Positions 7,289-15,252 of a stretch of DNA of 32,173 bases are shown here, in pieces (within the stretch, counting starts at the first letter, position 1; each line of letters opens with the position of its first letter). The notes under the pieces are model-generated. The model did no database searches. It saw nothing but the letters and a program-made list of their open reading frames with translations, and was not told the origin of the DNA. The stretch lies in the NCBI GenBank assembly GCA_016782865.1, contig JADHXR010000092.1, positions 1 to 32,173 of the forward strand, read 5' to 3'. The stretch is from Phycisphaerae bacterium (lineage in GTDB: Bacteria; Planctomycetota; Phycisphaerae; Sedimentisphaerales; Anaerobacaceae). The position numbers and the translations under genes were made by a program.

Positions 7289-9337
7289 ATGAGCCGGAAT
7301 GTTCTGCCGAGAGTTGTTCTGATTGCAGCCTTGGCTTTGGTGGGAATTGCGTCTTCCGCCCCAAAAGCCCGATCGGCCGATAGTGACGCCTGGTGGCTGA
7401 CGCCCCAACGTCTGCTTCAAACGAATCTGCGTGAGATTGACGCCACGATGGATATCGATCAGTATGTCCGCGAGGTCAAAGAGTTCGGCGCCAACATCGT
7501 GCTGTTCAATGTCGGCGGAATCGTCGCCAATTACCCGACCAAGCTCAAGTATCATTGGCGCAACACCTTCATGGAGGGTGATCTCGCAGGCGAGGCCCTG
7601 GGCAAGCTGCACAAAGCCGACGTCAAGATGATCGGGCGCTTCGATTTCAGCAAGATCAACGAGAAGTTCGCTGCCGATCATCCGGAGTGGCTCTACGTCA
7701 GCGAAAAAGGCGAGCATGTCAACTACAACGGCCAGATCCATACCTGTGTGATGGGCGGATACCAGCAGGATTATCTGTTGGAGATTCTGAGAGAGGCTCT
7801 GACCGAGTACCCGCTGGACGGTGTATTCTTCAACATGATAGGTTTCCCGCAGGTGGACTACAGCCGGAACTTCCACGGAATCTGCCAATGCGAGAACTGC
7901 AAGAAATCGTTCAGGGATTTTTGTGGGCTGGATATTCCCAAACACGACGGGGACGCCCAGGCGCTGCGCAAGCACCAGGAATGGAAAGGCATTCAGATCA
8001 ACAGACAATTCGGTCGCGTGCGCGATCTGATCAAATCGATTCGCTCCGAGACCGTGATCTGCACCTACACTGTCGATCACATAGACGTAATTCGCAAGGA
8101 ATCGGGCGCGCCGCTTGGCCAGGAGACCTGGGATGATGTGGAACGCGCACAGTGGACACTGCTCACGACCGAGAACAAGCAGTTGGCCAATGCATCGGTC
8201 CATTTCTATCAGATGATCTTCCGCCATTCGGCTGCGGCGCCTTATCTGCACTCGCGGCGGCTGTGGCAGCAAATGGTGAACGGCGCCTGGCTGGATTTCT
8301 ACTGCATCGGACCTCTGCAGCGTCTGGAAGACCGCGCCGGTATCGGGCCGATCAGTGATATCTATCGGTTCCATGAGGCCAACGAGAAGTGGATGCTGCA
8401 CACCGAGTCCGCTGCCGAAGTGGGCCTTGTACGCCGCGACGGCGACGATTACTGGGGCTGGGCGCAGATCCTCTCCGAGAATCACATTCCCTTTGACCTT
8501 GTTTCTTTCGGGCATTCCGACCTGAAACACTACAAGACACTAATCGTCCCCGAGAGCGGCGGTGTCAATGCCAACGATGCGCGTGCGCTGGACGCCTTTG
8601 TCAAAAGTGGAGGCAAACTCCTGTTGAGCGGCCGGATCCCAGATGCGTTAACCTGTATGGGTCAACCGACCCTGAAGAAGACCTGGCCCCTGCGCCATTC
8701 GATGTATGTGCGCATCCGCCCGGAGGACAAGACGAAACTGGACGTGGCCGGCCTGAAGGATTTCGATCTCGTTCAACTGCGCGGCGATTTTCACGAATAC
8801 GAACCCGTCTCCGGCACAGACCAGATGCTGCGACTGATCCATGACGTGATGTATGGGCCTCCGGAAAAATGCTACTATAAATCGGTCTCGGACATCCCGG
8901 CGTTGCTCGTGCGCAGGCACGGCGAAGGTATTACGGCCTGCCTGCCGTTTAGGATCGGCGCGATGTACCGTGAATGGGGCAACCTGGGCCATTCGATGCT
9001 GGCGGTCGGCACGTTGGACAACTTGCTCGATACCGGGCGCAGGCTGAAGATAGACTCTTGCCCACTGGTCGAAGCGACACACCGGCGCGATCCCAAAGGG
9101 CGATTCGAATGGATCTCGCTGTACAACCATTCCGGAAGACTAGAGAACTCCTTCCATCCGCCGATTCCGATTGACAATGTCCGCCTTAGCCTCAAAGCTC
9201 GGCGGCCGGTCGAGAAGGTCATTTCACTAACCAACGGCTCACCGCTGGCTCGGACAACGAAATCGTCAAACGAGGTGCAAATTGTCCTGCCCCGATTGGG
9301 TGTGTTCGAGATTGTCCTCGTGGAGTATGCCCGCTAA
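7289..9337 (+). CDS. Secreted GHL6/beta-galactosidase-like glycoside hydrolase
   Basis: 682 residues from ATG 7289, chosen over the upstream in-frame ATG 7271 because GGAAGGGAG (7272-7280) sits at ribosome-binding distance from 7289. A signal peptide follows (MSRNVLPRVVLIAALALVG, cut near ARSA). The first 330 residues look like a hypothetical-glycosyl-hydrolase-6 TIM barrel: EFGANIVLFNVGG, YPLDGVFFNMIGFP, and a Cys cluster C199-x-C201-x2-C204 followed by KKSFRDFCG as in this family. Residues about 400-520 resemble the beta-galactosidase trimerisation (flavodoxin-like) domain: YKTLIVPESGGVNANDARALDAFVKSGGKLLLSG. The remainder is beta-rich. The gene has no break. The substrate is unknown; neutral or acidic deoxysugars and galactosides are common for relatives. 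Confidence 0.8.
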   Translation: MSRNVLPRVVLIAALALVGIASSAPKARSADSDAWWLTPQRLLQTNLREIDATMDIDQYVREVKEFGANIVLFNVGGIVANYPTKLKYHWRNTFMEGDLAGEALGKLHKADVKMIGRFDFSKINEKFAADHPEWLYVSEKGEHVNYNGQIHTCVMGGYQQDYLLEILREALTEYPLDGVFFNMIGFPQVDYSRNFHGICQCENCKKSFRDFCGLDIPKHDGDAQALRKHQEWKGIQINRQFGRVRDLIKSIRSETVICTYTVDHIDVIRKESGAPLGQETWDDVERAQWTLLTTENKQLANASVHFYQMIFRHSAAAPYLHSRRLWQQMVNGAWLDFYCIGPLQRLEDRAGIGPISDIYRFHEANEKWMLHTESAAEVGLVRRDGDDYWGWAQILSENHIPFDLVSFGHSDLKHYKTLIVPESGGVNANDARALDAFVKSGGKLLLSGRIPDALTCMGQPTLKKTWPLRHSMYVRIRPEDKTKLDVAGLKDFDLVQLRGDFHEYEPVSGTDQMLRLIHDVMYGPPEKCYYKSVSDIPALLVRRHGEGITACLPFRIGAMYREWGNLGHSMLAVGTLDNLLDTGRRLKIDSCPLVEATHRRDPKGRFEWISLYNHSGRLENSFHPPIPIDNVRLSLKARRPVEKVISLTNGSPLARTTKSSNEVQIVLPRLGVFEIVLVEYAR

Positions 9338-9437
9338 TCAGAATGGGTGTTGTCGCACAGTTTGATGGGACGCAGGTACAATTGCGCATCATCGACACGC
9401 CGTATTGTTTTTTTGCATGGCACAGGAGACAAATTGT

Positions 9438-9659
9438 ATGAAAGATCGAACAGGACTACTCGTCATTACATTACTCTTTGTTTGCATACCCTGGACACAT
9501 GCCAGCTCAATGACGGCCTCAAAATCCCGACATATCAAAGGAGGCCACGGCCCGTTAGGTAAGTTGTGGCCTATCAGGCAATTCGCAAACGGAGGCGTTT
9601 CCTTCCTCGAAGGCGGCGGGACAATTGCCTGGCTGGGTCTGGTCAACAAGGGAGTCTAA
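9438..9659 (+). CDS. Short secreted-protein front end, probably truncated
   Basis: 73 residues from ATG 9438 with AGGAG at 9424-9428 upstream. Residues 1-23 are a clean signal peptide (MKDRTGLLVITLLFVCIPWT, cut near HAS-S). The rest, including KGGHGPLGKLWPIRQFANGG and FLEGGGTIAWLGLVNKGV, matches no family I recognise and stops at 9659. It may be a true small secreted protein, but in this neighbourhood it is more likely the start of a gene whose body is missing. It shares the frame of the next gene and is separated from it only by a TAA and one codon. Confidence 0.4.
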   Translation: MKDRTGLLVITLLFVCIPWTHASSMTASKSRHIKGGHGPLGKLWPIRQFANGGVSFLEGGGTIAWLGLVNKGV

Positions 9660-9662
9660 GAA

Positions 9663-11465
9663 ATGGGTAGCAAAGACCTGGGCACATTTTGGGGCGATAG
9701 CAAACTGCGCATAGGCGAGGCTTTGCCGAACGGTATCGAGGCACTGGCAGATATCTTACAGACCGGTGCTGATGACTTTGGCCTTGTTCAGCAGGTCCAG
9801 GGAGAGCACGTCCTTTGGTCCACAGAGCAAGGCAAGCTGCAGCTCATGTTCTGCCGCGTTGCTGATCCGCGTGATGTTGATTGCCTCATGGATGTCTACG
9901 TGCAGGTCAGAGAGAGACAACCTACCCTTACAGCTATCTTCGTCCACCAATGGACTGACGGCGAGGGCAACTGGGATGCCTTTGTGATTACACCCCAGCG
10001 CGCTTTGCAGCACGCTGATCGGATCTGCGGATCCGGTACCGTTCACGACCGAGGGCCCAAAGTGCGCGAGGAAATCTACACCTTGTTCGCGTGCGACCGA
10101 GAGTTCCCTGAACCGGGATGCGCCGGATGGGCAAGGTTGCTGGCAGGTCCTATCGAGCCCGTGTATGACCAACTGCACACACTGGCCTGCCGACACGACT
10201 GTACGCAGACGGTTGAGGGCGGCATGGCCAGATGGTTCAGCGTCGACGAGAAGCTGCAGGCCATGTTCTTCATTCTGCCGGAGCCTGCAGACATACAGGC
10301 GTTCATAAGTATGTACGAGCAACTTCGTGATAGCTGCTGCCCCGTGTCGTTCGTGTTCGTTGCGTGCGAGAGGCCAGGGCTTTACGATGTCTTTCGACTG
10401 TCTGCACGCAGCTATTTAGAGCACCACAATCAGGCCAAAGCTTGGGTCGGGGAGAGGACGGCGGTTGATGGTCTGTCGGGCAAGCCCACTAAGCAACTGG
10501 AGGGCTTGCGCTGGGTTCGGCGCTGGGCTTCGCATGTGGGTTGCATCAAGGGGTGCTTGAGCTACCTCGGAATCGACGTATCGGACGCATGGCTGTTCGG
10601 GGCTACAGGCCATGCATTTGTTCTTAACATCTCCCCCGGCCTGTGTCCGAGTGGTCCAACAGACTGGGACACGAGTCGATTCCTGAGTCTAGGCAGTAAC
10701 GTCGGCTATCTTGTCGAGGCCGTGGATGAGTATTGCCCTAAGCAGGATCGCGACCTGCTGGAGGCGCAGGAGCGGGCCTGGACACATGTCAAGAGTGCCA
10801 TCGATAATGGCTATCCCTGCTACGGCTGGGAGCTTGATATACCGGAATACTTCGTCATCTATGGTTACGATCAAACCGGTTACTACATCTCCGGTCCCGA
10901 GTGTGATGGGGGCAAAGGCCCAGTTCCATGGCAAAATCTTGGTCGATCCGAGATAGGTTCGGTCTTGGTTTCCAGTGTCAGGCCAACATCGCCAGCCGAT
11001 GCCACCAAAACAGTGCGTGATGCCCTGACCTACGCGTTGGACCTGGGTCACGACCGCCAGAAATGGACCGACCGTACTGGCGGCCTCCAAGGTTATGATG
11101 CATGGACCCGGGCAGTGGAGACCGGCATCGCAGATAGATTTGGACCTGGCTACAACGCGGCCGTGTGGGCTGAAAGTCGCCGATTTGCCGTCGCATTTCT
11201 TAAGGAAGCCCAGGAGCGACTGGACGATCGCCTGGGGCCGCTCTTCACGTCGGCACTTGGATACTACAAGATAGTTGCCACAAACCTTAATACCGTCTCG
11301 GATACGTACCCGTTTAAAGCGTGTGACAATGAACGCGTGCCGGTTGACGAAGCCGCCCGCGCGGCGACGGAGGCTCTGATGCGAGCTCGCGACGCTGAGA
11401 CCGCCGGTCTCGACGTATTGACCGAATTGATAGACCATCTGACATGCAGATGGAATGATGTTTGA
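9663..11465 (+). CDS. BtrH-like cysteine hydrolase/acyltransferase with duplicated N-terminal domain
   Basis: 600 residues; start ATG 9663 with GGGAG at 9650-9654. Residues about 280-440 carry a BtrH/C39-like papain-fold core: GLRWVRRWASHVGCIKGC with candidate nucleophile C294 (or C298), GATGHAFVLNI with H317, and CYGWELDIPEYFVIYGYD at 386-403. Residues 445-600 form a helical region as in BtrH-type proteins. In front lie two copies of one unassigned domain, about 44-118 and 182-258, which share the core KLQxMF (58-63 and 197-202), a P-x-D-(V/I) step and Y-x-Q-(V/L)-R. No signal peptide is seen, so it is probably cytoplasmic. BtrH itself moves an acyl group from a carrier protein; here the substrate is unknown. 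The final residues (CRWNDV) touch a junction to a LamG fragment and may not be original. Confidence 0.6.
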   Translation: MGSKDLGTFWGDSKLRIGEALPNGIEALADILQTGADDFGLVQQVQGEHVLWSTEQGKLQLMFCRVADPRDVDCLMDVYVQVRERQPTLTAIFVHQWTDGEGNWDAFVITPQRALQHADRICGSGTVHDRGPKVREEIYTLFACDREFPEPGCAGWARLLAGPIEPVYDQLHTLACRHDCTQTVEGGMARWFSVDEKLQAMFFILPEPADIQAFISMYEQLRDSCCPVSFVFVACERPGLYDVFRLSARSYLEHHNQAKAWVGERTAVDGLSGKPTKQLEGLRWVRRWASHVGCIKGCLSYLGIDVSDAWLFGATGHAFVLNISPGLCPSGPTDWDTSRFLSLGSNVGYLVEAVDEYCPKQDRDLLEAQERAWTHVKSAIDNGYPCYGWELDIPEYFVIYGYDQTGYYISGPECDGGKGPVPWQNLGRSEIGSVLVSSVRPTSPADATKTVRDALTYALDLGHDRQKWTDRTGGLQGYDAWTRAVETGIADRFGPGYNAAVWAESRRFAVAFLKEAQERLDDRLGPLFTSALGYYKIVATNLNTVSDTYPFKACDNERVPVDEAARAATEALMRARDAETAGLDVLTELIDHLTCRWNDV

Positions 11466-12066
11466 TTTGCGGGTGCGGAATAACAACAATAGCTTTCGGT
11501 TTATTCGTGCAGGATCTGAGCTATATTCCCCTGACGAAGTACTGACTCCTTTTGTCGGGGAATGGGCGCACGTAGCAGCCACCTTTGACGGAACCACAGC
11601 CAGGCTTTATCTCAATGGTGAAGAGATACAGTCCGGCGCGTTCTCTTTTGGCAATAAGACCACAGCCGAGATGAGAATAGGCGACTACGATGGCTATTTT
11701 ATGCAGGGCTGGACAGGCACGGGCAAATACCCATACGAACAGGGCAGGTGGATATGGATAAATGCGCTGAGGCCGTACTACAGCGACCTCAAGATGCGTC
11801 TGTGTTCAATGGCCGCGAAATTCATTCTGGATGAGAACGGCAACGATACGGGCGCCCGGCCACCCTATGCCGCATATGGCATCATCAACAGGGGCAATGA
11901 CTATGCGTATATAAACGGTGACTACACCAGCTATACGATAAACTGGTGGGGTCAACAGGTGTCCACCCGGATTCAGCGCAGCGTGGGGTGAGGAACGACA
12001 ATTCTGGAGAAACACGAACGTCAGAGGTACAAGTGACATACCTGTGTTTGTGGACGGCAATTTCAG
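11455..12066 (+). pseudogene. Chimera of a LamG fragment and a pseudopilin fragment
   Basis: The frame from 11455 begins inside a LamG domain (FRFIRAGSELYSP, GEWAHVAATFDGTTARLYLNG, TTAEMRIGDY). At about 11687 it becomes the interior of an H-X9-D type pseudopilin: DGYFMQGW, LRPYYSDLKMRLCSMAAKF, GARPPYAAYG, YTSYTINWWG. The join falls where both proteins would read 'G/D-Y/H-D-G', so a few bases could serve either side. After a stop at 11989-11991, pseudopilin text resumes in the next frame (FWRNTNVRGTSDIPVFVDGNFR, to 12066), which implies a one-base frameshift near the GGGG at 11985-11988. Neither parent is complete: the LamG part lacks its front, and the pseudopilin lacks its signal helix and its tail. 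Confidence 0.7.
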
Positions 12067-12147
12067 AGCCGAACATATTGAACGACTGGGCAATTGCAGT
12101 CGAGCCCAACTGCAAACGTATTACGTGGAAGCAAAGGAGTTATCGCC

Positions 12148-13910
12148 ATGATGAAAAAGAATATGTTCGCACTGAAGCTGTCGTTATCAGCCTGTTTATG
12201 TCTGATTTCTTCTGCCGGGGCGCAGACTGTTCTGGTCGAGGCTGAGAGTTTTGCCAATCCGAGCGGCTGGGTTGTCGACCAGCAGTTTATGGACCAGGTG
12301 GGTTCGCCATTTTTGATGGCCCACGGTCTGGGTGTTCCCTGCGAGGATGCGACGAAAGAAGTCGTCTTTCCCGAGACGGGTGTCTGGCGCGTGTGGGTGC
12401 GCACGCGCAACTGGGTCTACAAGAAACAGCGCGTGGTGGACGCCGAAGACAACATCAGCCTCTTCCTCAGCACCCACGCGTTTCGAGTCGAAATGAATGG
12501 CAACAAGATTTCAGCCGTCGTAGCCAAGGACATCAGAACCAGTGAGGAACTGCGTTTTTCCGCCCGGTTCTTCGCCGATTGCACGGGTGACGCAACCATT
12601 GGCTACCTGGCTGGCGCCGATTATCGCATGGGGCGCGAGTGCCGGGCGGACACGGGTGAGTCCCTGGCGCCGGAAAAAGCGGACACCATGACGATGGGCG
12701 CGACGGTAATGTGGCGTTCCCGGCTGTCCGCCGGTCCCACGTCCTTCCCCGAATGCCCTTGGGCGATCCGGTTCAACGAGCGCAACGCCCGTCGCACGAC
12801 CAAGGCCGAATGGTCCTGGGAGACGGGGATGAACCTCAATCAGATCACAGACTTCGAGCAGATCCGCGACCACGGGCTCCGCGCGGCGTTCGGCAACTGG
12901 GACTTTGTGAAAAACAAGAGCCGGGATCGAGAGGCGTTCGCCGAACGCGGACTGGAGTGGGTGGCGTACATCAGCGGTAATCGCGAGTCGCGGCGATTGC
13001 TGGGCGACGTTATCTTGAAGGAGCAGGATATTCTCGGCCGCAGGGAGTTTCCCGACGCCTCGGTTACCTGTACGTGGTCCATCGACCTGCACTACCCGGA
13101 CCCGAAAAACACAGAGGATTTTCCAGGCGCCGAATTCCTGTCCATCGCCGTACACAAACGTTATAAACCGGGCTATCCCATTCCCTATCGTTGTTTCTAC
13201 TCGCGCAATATCGAGAACCTGTTCATGGCCGGGCGCGACATCAGCGTCACCCACGTGGCATTGGGGACGGTTCGCGTGATGCGCACCACGGGGATGATGG
13301 GCGAGGTGGTCGGCATGGCCGCGTCGATCTGCAAAGACTGGAATTCAACGCCCAGAGGCGTATATCAGGACCATCTCGATAAGCTCAAGACGCTCATGCG
13401 AAAGGGCATCGGCCCCCGCCCCCTCCGCCACCTCCACCTCCACCTCCGCCCAAGCCGCCCACATGGCTTGATACGGCGGGAAAGAACCTTGCTCGCGCCG
13501 CGCGGGTGAGAGTTTCGGGCAACTACGACCCGAAGAAATATCCCGTCGCCAACATCAACGACGGCCGCTATGGCGTCAACGACAACAGTCTTCGGTGGGT
13601 GAGCGACAATAACGTTCCGGACACGGTCGAGTTGGCGTGGGATGAGCCGCAAACGTTCAACGCCGCGCGCATTGTCACGGGCCAGAGCGGCGGCGGCCGT
13701 CCTCAAACGCCCATCACGAGTTTTTCGCTTCAGTACTACGCGGAAGACCGGTGGCGGGACATTCCAGGAGCACACGTCGCGGCTAACACGTCGATTGACT
13801 GGGGCGGCAAGTTCGACCGCGTCACCACATCAAGGCTCCGTATCGTGGTGTACGACACGCCCGGAGGCCTGACGCGCATCTGGGAATTCGAGATCTACAA
13901 CTTGCAGTAG
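12148..13910 (+). pseudogene. FAD-dependent oxidoreductase with discoidin tail, internally deleted and frameshifted
   Basis: ATG 12148 has AAAGGAG at 12133-12139. A signal peptide (MMKKNMFALKLSLSACLCL) leads into the CBM-like front LVEAESFANPSGWVVDQQFM up to RVWVRTRNWV. At about 12420 the text jumps to KKQRVVDAEDNISLFLSTHAF, the middle of the planctomycete FAD-oxidoreductase ('xanthan lyase-like') domain, which then runs normally through FADCTGDATIGYLAGADYR, ISGNRESRRLLGDVIL and NLFMAGRDISVTHVALGTVRVM. The GxGxxG FAD-binding front, an estimated 150-230 residues, is missing in frame. At 13411-13425, in a C-rich stretch, the frame shifts; the shifted frame continues with about twelve prolines and an F5/8-type C (discoidin) domain ending at 13910 (WEFEIYNLQ). 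Without the dinucleotide fold it cannot bind FAD as its relatives do. Confidence 0.75.
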
Positions 13911-13920
13911 TTGCAGCTCC

Positions 13921-14169
13921 TTGCCTTATGTTTGGTCAACAGCAGGGTCGCAATCGTTGAAAGAGATAAATCTAACCTGTACCCTTGGAGACATACCCCG
14001 GGTTTTCACGGATAACGACTATCGGTATGAATTTTCCGTACCGGTGTCAGCCGGAGAAACGGCGTTCCGCTTGCGTACCAGTGGCATCAAGGCGGATGGT
14101 TTTTCTTTTCAAAGCGAAGAAAGGGCCATCGCAGTCGCTCAGGAAGGTAGATTGAAGCAATCGGACTAG
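13921..14169 (+). CDS. Unrecognised C-terminal protein fragment
   Basis: Eleven bases after the discoidin stop a new frame is open for 82 residues, ending at 14169. The text GDIPRVFTDNDYRYEFSVPV and GETAFRLRTSGIKADG looks like the last beta-strands of a secreted protein and not like a start: there is no ribosome site and no signal peptide. The parent family is not recognised. It is most likely another tail joined to this place. Confidence 0.35.
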   Translation: MPYVWSTAGSQSLKEINLTCTLGDIPRVFTDNDYRYEFSVPVSAGETAFRLRTSGIKADGFSFQSEERAIAVAQEGRLKQSD

Positions 14170-14392
14170 TCAGAAGAAAAGAAACTCGAACAAAGGTGAC
14201 CGTGTGGCGGAGCATAGTTAAATTAGGACAAACCGAAGGCCTGTACGCAGAATTATGTGCAGTTGCAAATTGAATAGTGTAAGATAAAGACCGCGTGATC
14301 AACAGACAGATATTTCACGCACTTATGATCAGCTTGAATATGCCCTTTGGCGTCATGCTACTGGAAATACAACCAGGAGGTGAGCAGTAAGA

Positions 14393-15252
14393 GTGAAAAC
14401 GGCGCGGATAGGAATAATCGTTGAGGTCGTCTTGAGCGGAATGGTTGGCATCGGAGTGGTGCAGGCAGAAACCTCAGGATTGCTCAGCTTCGATACGGGG
14501 CACACCGTTGCCAAAGTCCGGACTGCGCTGCGGGATGGGAACTCCTTTGTTGTTGCCAGCAAATATTCCTTTAATGATATGTGGAAAGATCCGAAAAGGA
14601 ACAAGATCATTCTGGCGAGCAGCCAGAGCGGCGGCAGTTGTGTTCATGTACTGGATCTGGCTCATTCGAACTGGAAACGTGCGTATACCAACCTTAGCCC
14701 TCCGGGGAAGATCGAAGCCGTACTCGCCAATACCAATGCCGTTCGAGATCATCTACAGACCTATGTGCGTCCTGCCCGGGAGAGGGACCCGCTCCCGGTT
14801 TATCTGCTTTCCGAGAGTGTTCCCGATTCGGTCAAAGGCCTGGTGAATACCATCAAAGCCAGTTATGACAGCCCTGTTTTCCTAGAAAACGCCCATATGC
14901 CAAAGGTGGAAGACTGGGATCGATCGTCCATACAGAACGAGAAATATCGGAATAAACGGGATCAAAGAAACAATACGTACTTTCCAGCGATGAGGTCCTG
15001 GATATTCTTATGCCAACGTATAGTGACAATCGGGGTATCTCTTTCTGGGGAGGACACGGCAATGACCCCTATATGTACAGCATAGCGACCAAGAAGAAAA
15101 TCATTGATGCAGCAGTTGGCAAGAAAACCGTCTTGATTTATCCTGAACTGGAACGGCATGATGATGACTTTGAGTTTGTGCTTAAAGATCTTATATACCC
15201 CTTGGCCGATTATTGTCAGGGGAAGAATTTGACTAATGAAGGAAAACCTCTA
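14393..15252 (+). pseudogene. Secreted protein of unknown function with a one-base frameshift
   Basis: GTG 14393 is preceded by GGAGGTGAG (14375-14383). A signal peptide (MKTARIGIIVEVVLSGMVG, cut near QAE) leads into about 170 residues in frame 2 (LLSFDTGHTVAKVRTALRDG, KIEAVLANTNAVRDHLQTYV). At the GGG of 14958-14960 the sensible text moves to frame 1: GSKKQYVLSSDEVLDILMPT, then RGISFWGGHGNDPYMYS and KKTVLIYPELERHDDDFEFV, up to LADYCQGKN. A single missing base in the G run would restore one protein of about 280 residues. No stop precedes the next ATG in that frame, so its own end is also lost or altered and it runs into the GH127 gene. I do not recognise the family; the second half has the look of a TIM-barrel strand-loop region. 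Confidence 0.5.

Noticed and set aside
7250..8530. A 426-codon open frame on the minus strand opposite the GHL6-like gene
   Set aside because: The plus-strand gene has promoter, ribosome site, signal peptide and family motifs; the antisense frame has none.
9414..9437. TGGCAC before the short secreted gene as a sigma54 promoter
   Set aside because: No GC at the -12 position with the needed spacing.
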